Positions 51,495 through 61,166 of a stretch of DNA of 64,000 bases are shown here, one piece after another. The position numbers and the translations under genes were made by a program. Location of the stretch: contig NZ_JANFXK010000002.1 in assembly GCF_024459955.1 (NCBI RefSeq), forward strand, positions 186,001-250,000, written 5' to 3'. The stretch is from Anaerovorax odorimutans (lineage in GTDB: Bacteria > Bacillota > Clostridia > Peptostreptococcales > Anaerovoracaceae). How positions within the stretch are numbered: the first letter of the stretch is position 1; every line of letters begins with the position of its first letter. Below the pieces are notes generated by a model. It had not been told where the DNA came from, ran no database searches, and saw only the letters and a list, made by a program, of their open reading frames with translations.

Positions 51495-52916
51495 ATGCTC
51501 CATTCTGACACAAACGTTCATTCAAAATATTCCGGCCACGCCGGTCCGATTGCTGTCCCCAGGGAGGCGGCATACTTGATAAACCGGCTGACAGCCTGCG
51601 GTTATGAAGCCTTTGCCGTCGGCGGCTGCGTCCGCGACAGTCTGCTGGGCAAAACGCCCAACGACTGGGACATCTGCACCAGCGCGCTTCCCGATGACAT
51701 GAAGCAATGTTTTTCAGGTCTTCCTGTCATTGAAACCGGCATCAAACACGGCACACTGACCGTTGTTCTGGAGCACCGGCCTTTTGAAATAACAACCTAC
51801 CGTATTGACGGTGAATACCGGGACGGCCGCCATCCGGAGCAGGTCCGGTTCACTTCTGACCTGCAGGCGGATCTGAGCCGCCGCGATTTTACCATAAACG
51901 CGATGGCTTATCACCCGGGCACAGGGCTGGTGGATCCTTTCGGCGGTCTGCAGGATCTGCAGGCCGGCATAATCCGTTGTGTGGGCGATGCTCCCAGGCG
52001 ATTTGAAGAGGACGCGCTGCGCATCATGCGGGGAATCCGTTTTGCCGCTCAGCTGGGTTTTGATATCGAAGGGAAAACGGCCGGAGCACTCCTTGACAGC
52101 AGAGAACTTCTGGACAGGATTTCCTCCGAAAGAATCCGTACTGAGTTTGACAAGCTGCTCTGCGGATCCGGAGCCATGGACGTTCTCGCCGGGTACCGGG
52201 ATATTGTTGCCCAGATTATCCCCGAAGCCAGGCCCATGTTCGATCTGGACCAACAGAACGATTATCACATTTACACGGTTTGGGATCACACGCTCCACGT
52301 AATCGATCAAATAAAGAACACCCCGGAATTAAAGCTGTGCGCCTTCTTCCACGATATCGGCAAGCCGGAGATGATGACGGTCACGGAAGACGGCTGGGGG
52401 CATTTTTACCGGCACGAATTGGCCAGTGAACGAATCGCGGATACGGTCCTTGCCCGGCTCAAATATGACAACCGCACCCGGGAAACGGTCACTTCCGTAG
52501 TCCGCAATCACAGTATCGTATTCCGTCCATCCGCAAAGCAGGCGCGAAAGCTGCTTCATAAACTGGGTGAAGAAAAGCTGCGGCTGCTGATCCAGCTGGA
52601 ATACGCGGACGTAAAAAGTCAGAACCCCATCTACACGGAAAGCCGGGTATCGACCATCGGCGCTTTCAGCCAAAAGGTCGATGAGGTTCTGGCCTCGGAA
52701 AACTGTTTTTCACTTCGGGATCTTGCCATTGGAGGCCGCGATCTGCTGGATCTGGGAGCAGCGCAGGGACCGGAGATCGGAAAAATTTTGAATACCCTGC
52801 TGGACATGGTGATGGAGGATGAGCTTCCCAATCAGCGGGACGCCCTTCTCGATACCGCTATAAAAACATTTGGTCTGCATACGCATACAGAAGATACAGG
52901 AGGCAGAACATCATGA
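51495..52916 (+). CDS. cca: CCA tRNA nucleotidyltransferase with HD domain
   Basis: 473 residues. YEAFAVGGCVRDSLLGKTPN and DWDICTSALPDDM are the nucleotidyltransferase core (GG and D-x-D), RRDFTINAMAY and the RIMRGIRFAAQLGF turn are family motifs, and an HD phosphohydrolase domain (FFHDIGKPEMM, VRNHSIVF) follows at about 260-380. It repairs or adds the tRNA CCA end. Starts 5 bp after AAGGAGGAA. Its stop overlaps the next start (ATGA). Confidence 0.95.
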   Translation: MLHSDTNVHSKYSGHAGPIAVPREAAYLINRLTACGYEAFAVGGCVRDSLLGKTPNDWDICTSALPDDMKQCFSGLPVIETGIKHGTLTVVLEHRPFEITTYRIDGEYRDGRHPEQVRFTSDLQADLSRRDFTINAMAYHPGTGLVDPFGGLQDLQAGIIRCVGDAPRRFEEDALRIMRGIRFAAQLGFDIEGKTAGALLDSRELLDRISSERIRTEFDKLLCGSGAMDVLAGYRDIVAQIIPEARPMFDLDQQNDYHIYTVWDHTLHVIDQIKNTPELKLCAFFHDIGKPEMMTVTEDGWGHFYRHELASERIADTVLARLKYDNRTRETVTSVVRNHSIVFRPSAKQARKLLHKLGEEKLRLLIQLEYADVKSQNPIYTESRVSTIGAFSQKVDEVLASENCFSLRDLAIGGRDLLDLGAAQGPEIGKILNTLLDMVMEDELPNQRDALLDTAIKTFGLHTHTEDTGGRTS

Positions 52917-53920
52917 AAATAAAAGATTTAAAAAGGCCGGATCCGGGATTCCTCAGGGTCACGTTCATAGGAAAGGAAGTCCTTGCCGACGACGGAGCAC
53001 CCTATCTGATTATGGCGCTGGCTGAAAGAGAGGATGGCGGAGAGGTTTCTTCTGATTTTTGGATTCTTGGTGAAAGCACGGCTGTTGCTGAGGACTCCTG
53101 TGTTACAAACCGGGATGTCTTTCGCTATGAGGAATTCTCCGACCCGCGGGTGGTCAAATCCGTTCAAGTTGAGTGTTCGTCGGCTGAATTCTCAAAAGCT
53201 GGACACGGCTTCATGCACGCGGAGCTTGCTCCGGAATTCTGTCAGGCTATGCGGCTGGATGAATGTGAGGACGGACTGCTGCTTCTCCAATATTTTCTGC
53301 ATAATGGATGTATCACAGAATCCTGGGCGGATAAACCCCTGGATATGGTCTGCCTGTTTCTTTGCAATGCGGACCCTTCTGAAGAGTTCTACGAAAGCTG
53401 CGGCGCAAAGGACGCCAGCTTTTCAATTCATGTCGGTGAGGCGCGCCATGCGTATTTGGCAGAACAGACTTTCTACTGCCCATACGGCAGCTGCGATGCT
53501 CCCCGGGTAATCCGGCCTGCAAGTGAGCAGGCGGCCGATATTTCGATCTGCGTAAACGGGCTCTACCGCTTTGATCCCTGGGCGCATTTGGATCAGTTTT
53601 TCGCAGCGTTGGAAAAACGCTTTGCCACAGGTTTGGCAGAAAAGGAACAGGCGTATCGACAGCATGTCAGCGAGTTGATTTTGAGCTGTCCAAAGGGTAA
53701 AGAACTGTTGGTTCTGGAATGGCAGAGTCAGACGTGCGTCCCCCGTTTTTTCGCCAGAAAGCATCTGGATGAAGCGTATAACTATGAGGTTTCCATTCTA
53801 TCAAATCTTTTCATTCCCCATTTTAATAACGACCGGCAGCTCACAGTCATTGATGTGGTGCCCGGCGATTATTGCGAGGGGCTGGAAATCGAATTGTTTT
53901 CTTATGAAATTCAGGAGTAA
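52913..53920 (+). CDS. Uncharacterised protein, paralogue of the gene at 56595
   Basis: 335 residues, translationally coupled to cca. It has no signal peptide or membrane helix. Residues 120-150 (LLLQYFLHNGCITESWADKP then LDMVCLFLCNADP) and the end (TVIDVVPGDYCEGLEIELFS) align with the same regions of the protein at 56595 (HYAEKGCVPQEWMEKDVDML; GVDVVPEDFDDEVEIELLSY). I do not recognise the family. Charged and cytoplasmic; function unknown. Confidence 0.75.
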   Translation: MKIKDLKRPDPGFLRVTFIGKEVLADDGAPYLIMALAEREDGGEVSSDFWILGESTAVAEDSCVTNRDVFRYEEFSDPRVVKSVQVECSSAEFSKAGHGFMHAELAPEFCQAMRLDECEDGLLLLQYFLHNGCITESWADKPLDMVCLFLCNADPSEEFYESCGAKDASFSIHVGEARHAYLAEQTFYCPYGSCDAPRVIRPASEQAADISICVNGLYRFDPWAHLDQFFAALEKRFATGLAEKEQAYRQHVSELILSCPKGKELLVLEWQSQTCVPRFFARKHLDEAYNYEVSILSNLFIPHFNNDRQLTVIDVVPGDYCEGLEIELFSYEIQE

Positions 53921-53935
53921 GCAGACCCCGTGAAG

Positions 53936-53970
53936 GTGCAGGCGGATTAATCGCCTGCGCATTGTTTTTT
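53936..53970 (+). terminator. Terminator after the cca operon
   Basis: GCAGGCG-GATTAAT-CGCCTGC (53938-53958) followed by TTTTTT at 53965-53970. The stop of the convergent DMT gene lies inside the hairpin. Confidence 0.7.
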
Positions 53971-54849
53971 GGCAGGCAGTTCAGAGATGATAATGGCTGC
54001 GAACATGAGGACACACCCTAGAATCATGCGCCCCCGGAACACTTCGTTAGCCAGGGTGACGGCAAAAATTGTTCCAAATACGGTCTCCGTCGACAGCAGG
54101 ATGGCCGTATGGTTGGCCGGGGCAAACCTTTGGCACAGATTCTGCAGCAAAAATGCGAAGGCAGTATTGAAAGTCACCAGATAGGCCAGTCCTAAAAGCG
54201 GCGCAAGGTGCATATTAGACAGGCTGGCCGGCGTGTCAAACAGCAGCGCTGTAATCAGCGAAAATACCGCCGCCGCCGCGATCTCCAGAAAAGTGAAAAG
54301 CGTCGCATCCATATCCTTCATAAAGATACCGATAAACACCACTTGCAGAGAAAAAGCCACCGCAAATAAAAAGGTCAGAAAATCCCCCAGTCCAATGGTA
54401 AAATCGTCCTTGAGCGTTAAAAGCGCAATGCCCGCCAGTGCGATAAAGGCCGCGACAATGATCCTTTTGGAGGGTTTCGTTTTCAGAATAATCCATGACA
54501 ACAGCGGCACCAGCACTGTGTACAGGGAAATGATGAAGCTCTGTTTTCCCGGAGTTGTATATTGAAGCCCGATGGTCTGCAGGGTATTGCCCAGATACAT
54601 GAGAAAGCCTATCAGTATCGCGCAGGGAATCATTTTTTTGGTCATCAGCTTGAATTTTTTCAGACAGAACAGAGCCATCACCAGCGTGGCGCCCACATAG
54701 CGGTATGCCATGATGTTCATCGGACTCATATCCTCCAAAGCAAATTTTCCGGCTACAAAACCGCCGCCCCAAAAGAGCGCCACAAACAAAAGGCCGCTAT
54801 CCGCCATGACAATGTTGCGCCTGTTTTTCTGCTGTTCATTGATGTCCAT
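53947..54849 (-). CDS. DMT-superfamily (EamA) transporter
   Basis: 300 residues from the ATG at 54849 (AGGAGG 7 bp upstream). Ten helices in two EamA repeats: LLFVALFWGGGFVAGKFALE, IMAYRYVGATLVMAL, and in the second half AATFTFLEIAAAAVF-like helices and AFAFLLQNLCQRFAPANHTA. Such carriers usually export amino acids or metabolites. A second, different EamA gene lies at 63087. Confidence 0.9.
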   Translation of the reverse strand: MDINEQQKNRRNIVMADSGLLFVALFWGGGFVAGKFALEDMSPMNIMAYRYVGATLVMALFCLKKFKLMTKKMIPCAILIGFLMYLGNTLQTIGLQYTTPGKQSFIISLYTVLVPLLSWIILKTKPSKRIIVAAFIALAGIALLTLKDDFTIGLGDFLTFLFAVAFSLQVVFIGIFMKDMDATLFTFLEIAAAAVFSLITALLFDTPASLSNMHLAPLLGLAYLVTFNTAFAFLLQNLCQRFAPANHTAILLSTETVFGTIFAVTLANEVFRGRMILGCVLMFAAIIISELPAKKQCAGD

Positions 54850-54940
54850 AAATAAGCCTCCTGTATTTGCTTTCATGCTTCGTATTCTAAATCATTTAGC
54901 ATGGAAAAGCAAATGTGACAGGAGGCTTTTTGTGTCAGGT

Positions 54941-55015
54941 AGCCAGTTACTGGGTCACAAAGATATTAACCTGACGGCAAAATACTACGTTGATGTGGAC
55001 ATGGTAGAAAAGTAG
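54941..55015 (+). pseudogene. Tyrosine recombinase C-terminal remnant
   Basis: 25 codons: SQLLGHKDINLTAKYYVDVD ending MVEK and a TAG. LGHKDI..T..YY.DV is the end of phage-type integrases, with the catalytic Tyr position near YYVDV. The rest of the gene is gone. It sits about 110 bp from the 3' end of tRNA-Glu, a usual integration site. Confidence 0.65.
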
Positions 55016-55081
55016 CAAGCGGTGGAGAAAATCTCCCATCTTGGCATAGAGTGATAAATATAGTTGGCAGTTCAATTCTCA

Positions 55082-55121
55082 AAAAAATAAAATAGCCTTG
55101 AAATATTAAAATTTCAAGGCT
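55082..55121 (-). terminator. Terminator of tRNA-Glu
   Basis: On the minus strand AGCCTTGAAAT-TTTAAT-ATTTCAAGGCT followed by ATTTTATTTTTTT. Confidence 0.8.
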
Positions 55122-55123
55122 GT

Positions 55124-55198
55124 TGGTATCCCGTAGGGGAGTCGAACCCCTGTTGCCGCCGTGAGAGGGCGGCGTCTTAACCACTTGACCAACGGGAC
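55124..55198 (-). tRNA. tRNA-Glu (anticodon CTC)
   Basis: 75 nt with CCA. Acceptor GTCCCGT/ACGGGAT, anticodon arm CCGCC-CTCTCAC-GGCGG giving CTC (reads GAG), T-arm AGGGG-TTCGACT-CCCCT. Discriminator A. Confidence 0.95.
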
Positions 55199-55689
55199 AT
55201 ATTAAGCTGTCGAGTTATATTATAACTTTCTTCCCGCTTCTTGTCCACAAGTTTTTCATTATTCTTTTTGAAAAAATATCGCGATTTCGTGCTGCGCCGT
55301 AAAACTGAAAATCAGGCGAAGCCGGCCCTGGCCTCCTGCCCTTGTCTGCCAGAGCTTTTGAGTTGCTGTAGGTTACTGCAAGTTGTTGCGAGTTTCCTGG
55401 CAAAAGCTGTGCCGGCGCTTTTTGATACAAAATTGATTAAAAGCGGATGAAATGTGTGGGTTTGAGGGGTTTGCGGATTTTATTCTCAGGGAATTTCACG
55501 ATAAATTGAGCGGCAAGGCCGAGAAACGTTGAAAAAAGATCCGCTTTTGCCTCTTTTTTTTCCAAAAGATCCGGAATCACTTTACTGCTTTATCACTTTA
55601 TCGTAAAATCCACAAAAAAAACTTTCTTTTGTGACGCAATAGGCCCGCAATCCAGCAATCAGCGGCCAGATATCTCGCTCATCCCCTTA
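55199..55689. other. Intergenic region without supported genes
   Basis: 491 bp between tRNA-Glu and the GNAT gene. Around 55523-55539 GAGAAACGTTGAAAAAA is the reverse complement of a stretch at 3446-3463. There are several weak short repeats (TTGCTGTAGGTTACTGCAAG, 55362-55381), but no gene or convincing RNA. Confidence 0.5.
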
Positions 55690-56475
55690 CTATCGATGCA
55701 TATGAACCGTCATATACTCACCTTTATACTCATAACCCAGCTTGAGCGCCATACTCCTGGATATCAAATTCGCTGCGTCCCAACAGGGGCGGATCCCCAT
55801 TTCCACGCACTTGAGCACAGTTGCCGCCGCGCAGGCCATTGCCAGTCCCCGGCACCGATGAGATTCACGGGTTGCCACCTGCAGCTCCGCTCCGCCGTCA
55901 TATACCGTCATTGTTGATGCTCCGGAAACGAGAAGTCCGTTATCCAGAACTGCAAAGCCAAACCCTCTGCTCAGAAAATCATCCGCCGAGGCAAAGGTTT
56001 CGCAGAATTCTCTGGACCAGGCTTCCTTCATAGCCTGACAATATATATCCTCATCAAAGGCTTTGAGCAGAAAACCGTCCGGGACTGTCTGCGAATACTG
56101 CCGCAGCAAATCCCGGTCAAAATCATAGTCCTTTTGCACAATCCCAAAGCGGGTGACGGGCACCGGATGATTGTGAGCCTGATCCATCAGAATCCGCTCC
56201 CATTCAGGCTCGTCCTCATCGAAAATAGCCACGCTCTCATCGCCGGGGTCCGCATCGAAAAAATGCTCCGCCAGGTAAATCCCATCTTTTGAATCCGCCC
56301 TGCCGCCAAAAAAGCTGTACTCGCCGCTGATGATCAGGGCGGCCTCAGGCGATTCCCACGAACGCACAAAAGCATCTCCCATATATCCCTGCAGACAGGC
56401 GATCACCATGGAATCCTGAATGCCGCTGAACAACGGCGCGATTTTCTCCATCTCCGCTTTTCTTACTTTGATCAT
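55690..56475 (-). CDS. GNAT acetyltransferase of the GNAT_acetyltran (ZmaR-like) type
   Basis: 261 residues. The N-terminal half has a degenerate GNAT fold; the C-terminal half carries the acetyl-CoA motif ATRESHRCRGLAMACAAATV (R-x-x-x-G/A), then LKCVEMGIRPCWDAANLISR and SMALKLGYEYKGEYMTVHM. This order fits the Pfam GNAT_acetyltran group that includes zwittermicin-resistance-like proteins. Substrate unknown. Start ATG at 56475 follows GGGAGGATATT. Confidence 0.88.
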   Translation of the reverse strand: MIKVRKAEMEKIAPLFSGIQDSMVIACLQGYMGDAFVRSWESPEAALIISGEYSFFGGRADSKDGIYLAEHFFDADPGDESVAIFDEDEPEWERILMDQAHNHPVPVTRFGIVQKDYDFDRDLLRQYSQTVPDGFLLKAFDEDIYCQAMKEAWSREFCETFASADDFLSRGFGFAVLDNGLLVSGASTMTVYDGGAELQVATRESHRCRGLAMACAAATVLKCVEMGIRPCWDAANLISRSMALKLGYEYKGEYMTVHMHR

Positions 56476-56594
56476 AATATCCTCCCGAAAGAAAGCTTCT
56501 GCGGTTCACAATCCGCACCCGTACAAATTCCGCTTATTCTTCAGTTTTATCCGCTTTATCCGCGGCCCTGCAACAAACCCTTACAGCAATCTCC

Positions 56595-57554
56595 CTATAT
56601 TGTATAGGACAACAGCTCGATCTCCACCTCATCATCAAAGTCTTCCGGCACTACATCCACCCCGCACAGCTCATGGCCTTCCTCAGCTGAGGAGATCAGC
56701 CCAAAACTAAATGCTTCATCCCCCTCATCCGCCGGCGCGTCCAGATAATCCTTCGTATAGAACTCCAGCTGCAAATCCGCATCTGTACTGTATTCCACTA
56801 CCAGCAGCCTTTCATCCCGGTCGCAGTATTCCTCCAGATCGGAAAAGTCCATCTCCAGGCAGGAGGCATCTGTCCATATATTGTGCAGATACACCCCATG
56901 AAGCCTTATTTCCACATCCTCGCCGTTCTTTCCCTTTATGGAAAAAGTCTTTGGTTCCGCGTATCGGCCGCATCCGCACCGGAGCACCTTTCCCACGAGA
57001 ACCTCTTCAATGGGCTCCATCATCTCCACAGTGATACCCAGAATATCCGCGTTCCAGCTGACGTCAAACATGGCAGGATCCACGTCATAGGCCGCCAGCG
57101 CCAGCATGTCCACATCCTTTTCCATCCATTCCTGAGGCACGCATCCTTTTTCCGCGTAATGCTTAATGAGCATAATTTCCTCATAGGGCTGCTCCTCCAG
57201 ATAGCTCTCAGTAACCCCTTCGGTTTCGTAGCGTTTGCCGTTTATATGAAAGGCATCGATATCCGTCACAGAAACATCGCCATCCATTTCCATGGATTCA
57301 ATCAAAACCTGACGGTTTGTCTGGTCTTCATCTTCTTCCCAGTCCTCATCCTCATCCCAATCATCGTAATCCTCCATATTATCCTCATGGAGTACCATCA
57401 TCCGGGAAACAACCTCCAGCTCCCCATCTTCCACCTCATCAATTTCCCTGAGGCCTAAAAGCAGGGCCTTTTTATCCTGCACCTCTATTTCTCTGCCAAT
57501 CAGCACTTCTCTTTTTACCTCTGCGTGATCGTTCAACAAATCCCTCAATATCAT
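56595..57554 (-). CDS. Uncharacterised acidic protein, paralogue of the gene at 52913
   Basis: 319 residues, very acidic. A DE-rich low-complexity stretch occurs at about 59-78 (MEDYDDWDEDEDWEEDEDQT). HYAEKGCVPQEWMEKDVDML and DVVPEDFDDEVEIELLSY match the protein at 52913. There are three Cys in LRCGCGRYAEPKTFSI that could bind metal; the paralogue has YCPYGSCDAPRVI at this place. No membrane segment. Start follows an AAGGAGGAATTGTA region. Unknown function. Confidence 0.75.
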   Translation of the reverse strand: MILRDLLNDHAEVKREVLIGREIEVQDKKALLLGLREIDEVEDGELEVVSRMMVLHEDNMEDYDDWDEDEDWEEDEDQTNRQVLIESMEMDGDVSVTDIDAFHINGKRYETEGVTESYLEEQPYEEIMLIKHYAEKGCVPQEWMEKDVDMLALAAYDVDPAMFDVSWNADILGITVEMMEPIEEVLVGKVLRCGCGRYAEPKTFSIKGKNGEDVEIRLHGVYLHNIWTDASCLEMDFSDLEEYCDRDERLLVVEYSTDADLQLEFYTKDYLDAPADEGDEAFSFGLISSAEEGHELCGVDVVPEDFDDEVEIELLSYTI

Positions 57555-57721
57555 TACAATTCCTCCTTTTGTTCTTATTATTACTAGTATAGCCTACCTG
57601 CCCCAAGAATGAAAGTCCCAATCTTTCCTGATAAACCGCAAAGATAGCTTACAAATTACGGAAAAACCAAGCGTTTGGCCATAAATTAGCAATCTAATTA
57701 TATTTTTAAACAACCCAATTA

Positions 57722-57750
57722 TTGAGCCGCATGCCTGCCTCACATAAAAT
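57722..57750 (+). promoter_or_regulatory. Candidate promoter of the glycyl radical enzyme operon
   Basis: TTGAGC (57722-57727), 17-bp spacer, TAAAAT (57745-57750), about 54 bp before the start of the enzyme. The 57590-57720 region is AT-rich with no clear operator. Confidence 0.45.
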
Positions 57751-57803
57751 GTATACAAGAAAAAGGTCGACTGCTCGTCGGCCGGTACAAGGAGGAAACA
57801 AGG

Positions 57804-60167
57804 ATGCTCACAGAAAGACTCCGGAGAATGAAAAAGAAATATTTTGATACCATTCCCGCGATAACTGCAGAACGGCTGGTGCTGGCAACAGAGGCATATC
57901 AAAAGTTTGCAGGAGACGCGATTCCGGTCTTCCGTGCGAAGATCGTCAAATATGTAATGGAACGCATGACAACACTGGTAATGGAGGACGAGCTGATCGT
58001 GGGAACGCCCACCAACGAATATAAAGGCGCGAATCTATTCCCCGAATATACATCCAGCAAATGGCTGATTGCGGATATCGACGAATTTCCTGTAAGAAAG
58101 ACTGACCCTTACCGGATCAGTCCCCAGGACAGGGAGACCATACTGGAAACCCTCAAATACTGGGACGGGAAAGCCATTGAAGACCTGGCCCCCCAGATTC
58201 TGCCGGACTACATAGAAAATGCCCGCCAGAAGGACCTCATTTCCGTGGGATGCCGCAATGGGGTTTCCGGCGAGACCATGCCCAACCACAGAAAATTTCT
58301 GGAAGTGGGACTGAAGGGATACATGGAAGAATGCCGCAGAAACATCGAGGAAACAAAGGGCGGTACCAAAGAAAAGCAGGAAAAAATCGATTTCTGGCAG
58401 GCCTGCATTATCCTCTGTGAAGGTTTGATTACCTATGCTCATCGCCTGGCCGATGAAGCGGAGCGCCAGGCCGCCGGGTGTAAGGACGCAAGGAGAAAAG
58501 CGGAGCTCATGCAGATTGCCGAAAACTGCCGCACTGTTCCGGAGAATCCGCCGCAGAGCTTCCACCAGGCCCTGCAAATGGTCTGGTTCATTCAGGTGGC
58601 CTTCCATATCGAAGCCCCTACCACTGCCTGCGGATTCGGAAGATTCGATCAGTACATGTATCCGTTCCTTGCCGCGGATTACGAGGCCGGAAGGCTTACA
58701 AAGGACGAAGCCCTGGAAATGCTGGAATGTTTTTACCTCAAGTGCTGCGAGGTCTATGAAGTGAGGGACAGATGGTATGCCAAATCCTTTGCCGGGTACC
58801 CGATGTGGGAAATCCTCATGGTCGGCGGGCAGACCCGAGAAGGATTGGACGCTACCAACGATCTTTCCTATCTGTGCCTGGATGCGGCGGCGGACCTGCA
58901 GACGACCCAGCCGGTGCTGGCAGTCCGGGTATTTGAAGGAACGCCGAAGGAGCTGATCCGCAAGGGTGCGGAAATGATTCAGCAGGGAATGGCAAATCCG
59001 GGATTCTTCAATGACGAGGCGGCGATTCCCATGACTTTGGGAAAGGGATGCACCATAGAAGAAGCCAGAGACTGGGCCATTGTCGGCTGCATTCAGCCGG
59101 GGCCCGGAGGCGGAACTACCGACGGTTCGCCGGATGCCGGTTACGTCAATGCGCCGAAGGTTCTGGAACTGGTTCTGCACAACGGCAGAGATCCCAAAAC
59201 CGGAGAACTGCTCGGCCTGGAAACAGGCGACCCCCGCGATTTTAAATCAATTGAAGATTTGACTGCGGCTGTAAAAAAACAACTGGAATATTTTTACCGA
59301 ATGATTAAGGACGGCTACGATCTGATGGTGCCGTATCACATGCTGCGGCTGCCGGTGATCTTCGCCTCCATGGCTATGGAGGGCTGTGTGGAATCCGGAA
59401 GGCCGGTACAGGAAGGCGGTACCAAGTACAACACTGCCGGAATGTTCATAACCGGAGCCGCCAACCTGGCCGACTCCCTGGTCGCCATTGAAGATGTAGT
59501 CTTTGATGAAAAGATGGTTACTATGGATAAGCTGATTGATGCCTTGGACAAGAATTTTGAAGGCGAGGAACGGCTTAGACAGCTGCTCATCAACAAGCCT
59601 CCGAAATTCGGCAACGATAACGAGCACGTTGACGGCGTGGCAAGAGATCTGCTGCGCTTCTGCGCCGATACGGTCCAGAGCTGGGAAGATTCCAGACACG
59701 GAAGGTATTCCTTCTGCAATCTGTCACAGACCGTAAACATTTCCCACGGGGAAGTCTGCGGGGCCACCCCGGACGGCAGACTGGCCGGCGAGCCTTACTG
59801 CGACAACTCCTCCCCAACCATGGGACGGGACCTCTGCGGGCCGACGGCAACTGTCAAATCGGTGGCAGCCATTGAACAGAAAAATTTCCACGACGGTGCC
59901 CTTTTCAACCTCCGTTTTGATCCGAAGGGAATCGAAGGCGAAAAAGGACTGAACGTCATCGAAGGGGTCATTAAAACATACTTCGACCACGGCGGTGAAC
60001 ATATCCAGATCAACGTGGTGGACGACGAAACCCTGCGCAAAGCACAGAGCAAGCCGGAGGATTACCGGGGCCTCATGGTTCGGGTGGCCGGATATATGGC
60101 GTATTTCACTGAACTGGATAAGGCAGCCCAGGATACCATCATCGACCGGACCGCTCATTTGAAATAA
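57804..60167 (+). CDS. Glycyl radical enzyme of uncharacterised specificity
   Basis: 787 residues, full length for the PFL-like fold. The radical Gly763 is in LMVRVAGYMAYFTELD, the active-site Cys429 in WAIVGCIQPGPGGG, and NHRKFLEVGL with His162 and GRFDQYMYPF are the barrel positions near the substrate. Gln431 stands where the known eliminases and decarboxylases (glycerol, diol and hydroxyproline dehydratases, choline lyase) have Glu. The CC pair of pyruvate formate-lyase is absent, so it is not PFL. Starts 7 bp after AAGGAGG; the activase follows 20 bp downstream and an amino-acid permease after that. The substrate is therefore perhaps an amino acid or related compound, but this is inference. 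Oxygen-sensitive, cytoplasmic. Confidence 0.93.
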   Translation: MLTERLRRMKKKYFDTIPAITAERLVLATEAYQKFAGDAIPVFRAKIVKYVMERMTTLVMEDELIVGTPTNEYKGANLFPEYTSSKWLIADIDEFPVRKTDPYRISPQDRETILETLKYWDGKAIEDLAPQILPDYIENARQKDLISVGCRNGVSGETMPNHRKFLEVGLKGYMEECRRNIEETKGGTKEKQEKIDFWQACIILCEGLITYAHRLADEAERQAAGCKDARRKAELMQIAENCRTVPENPPQSFHQALQMVWFIQVAFHIEAPTTACGFGRFDQYMYPFLAADYEAGRLTKDEALEMLECFYLKCCEVYEVRDRWYAKSFAGYPMWEILMVGGQTREGLDATNDLSYLCLDAAADLQTTQPVLAVRVFEGTPKELIRKGAEMIQQGMANPGFFNDEAAIPMTLGKGCTIEEARDWAIVGCIQPGPGGGTTDGSPDAGYVNAPKVLELVLHNGRDPKTGELLGLETGDPRDFKSIEDLTAAVKKQLEYFYRMIKDGYDLMVPYHMLRLPVIFASMAMEGCVESGRPVQEGGTKYNTAGMFITGAANLADSLVAIEDVVFDEKMVTMDKLIDALDKNFEGEERLRQLLINKPPKFGNDNEHVDGVARDLLRFCADTVQSWEDSRHGRYSFCNLSQTVNISHGEVCGATPDGRLAGEPYCDNSSPTMGRDLCGPTATVKSVAAIEQKNFHDGALFNLRFDPKGIEGEKGLNVIEGVIKTYFDHGGEHIQINVVDDETLRKAQSKPEDYRGLMVRVAGYMAYFTELDKAAQDTIIDRTAHLK

Positions 60168-60187
60168 CCACGGAATCAGGAGACAAC

Positions 60188-61123
60188 ATGGAAAAGGAAC
60201 CTTTGCAGGCTCTCGTCGGCGGAATACAGAAATTTTCCACAGAAGACGGGCCCGGCATCAGAACCACAGTTTTTCTCAAGGGCTGTCCGCTCCGGTGCAA
60301 ATGGTGCCACAACCCGGAGCTGATCGACTTTGAGCAGCATATCATCCGCATGCCCAACAACTGCATAAAATGCGGTTACTGTATAAAGGAATGTCCTCAG
60401 GAGGCTGTTTATCTTCGGGACGATAAGGAGATCGACATCCGCTGGGATTTATGCGATACTTGTCTCAAATGCGCGGACATCTGTTACGCGCAGGCCCTCA
60501 AGCCTGTCGCCCGGCTCATGACTGCGGAAGAAGTCCTCTATCAAGTAGCACAGGACAAGCAGTTTTACTCCCATACCCGGGGAGGCCTTACCATCAGCGG
60601 GGGAGAGATGCTTTCCCATCCGCGCTTTACAGAAGCTCTGATCGGTGCCGCCGGGGAGCGCGATATCTCAGTATGCCTGGACACATCCGGCTTCGGAGAC
60701 GGGGACCTTTTGGAACGCCTGACTGAAAAGGAAAATGTTTCGCATGTCCTGTATGACATGAAAGCCATTGATAATAAACAGCACCTGGCTTACACGGGCC
60801 GGGAAAACAAACTGATTCTCGAAAATCTGGAACGGATCGCGAAAAACAGCCGCCTGCGGGAAAAGATTATCATGCGTATGCCCCTGATCCGGGGAATCAA
60901 CGATACGGACAGCCAGATCGACCAGGCGGCGGACCTCTACCGGGATCTGGGAATCGGTAAAATAACGCTCCTTCCTTATCACAACCTGGGAGCATTGAAA
61001 GAAGAGCATATCGGCGGATCTCAAACACTTTTTGAGGCACCGGATGACGCGCGCGTCGATTCTATTAAAGAACGCTTGCAAAGCAGGACGGGCGCTGAAA
61101 TAGAAATATTGGGGAGATTGTAG
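60188..61123 (+). CDS. Glycyl radical enzyme activase (radical SAM)
   Basis: 311 residues. CPLRCKWC (33-40) is the CxxxCxxC radical-SAM cluster site. An inserted ferredoxin-like domain holds two CxxCxxCxxxC sets (Cys59/62/65/69 and Cys89/92/95/99), as in most GRE activases other than the PFL one. GGLTISGGEMLSHPRFTEAL and MRMPLIRGINDTDSQ are later SAM-binding motifs. It should make the Gly763 radical on the enzyme upstream. The ribosome-binding site is AGGAGA. Confidence 0.95.
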   Translation: MEKEPLQALVGGIQKFSTEDGPGIRTTVFLKGCPLRCKWCHNPELIDFEQHIIRMPNNCIKCGYCIKECPQEAVYLRDDKEIDIRWDLCDTCLKCADICYAQALKPVARLMTAEEVLYQVAQDKQFYSHTRGGLTISGGEMLSHPRFTEALIGAAGERDISVCLDTSGFGDGDLLERLTEKENVSHVLYDMKAIDNKQHLAYTGRENKLILENLERIAKNSRLREKIIMRMPLIRGINDTDSQIDQAADLYRDLGIGKITLLPYHNLGALKEEHIGGSQTLFEAPDDARVDSIKERLQSRTGAEIEILGRL

Positions 61124-61166
61124 AGGAAGCAGGGATTTCCGCAGAACAAGCAAAAAGGAGACTCTC

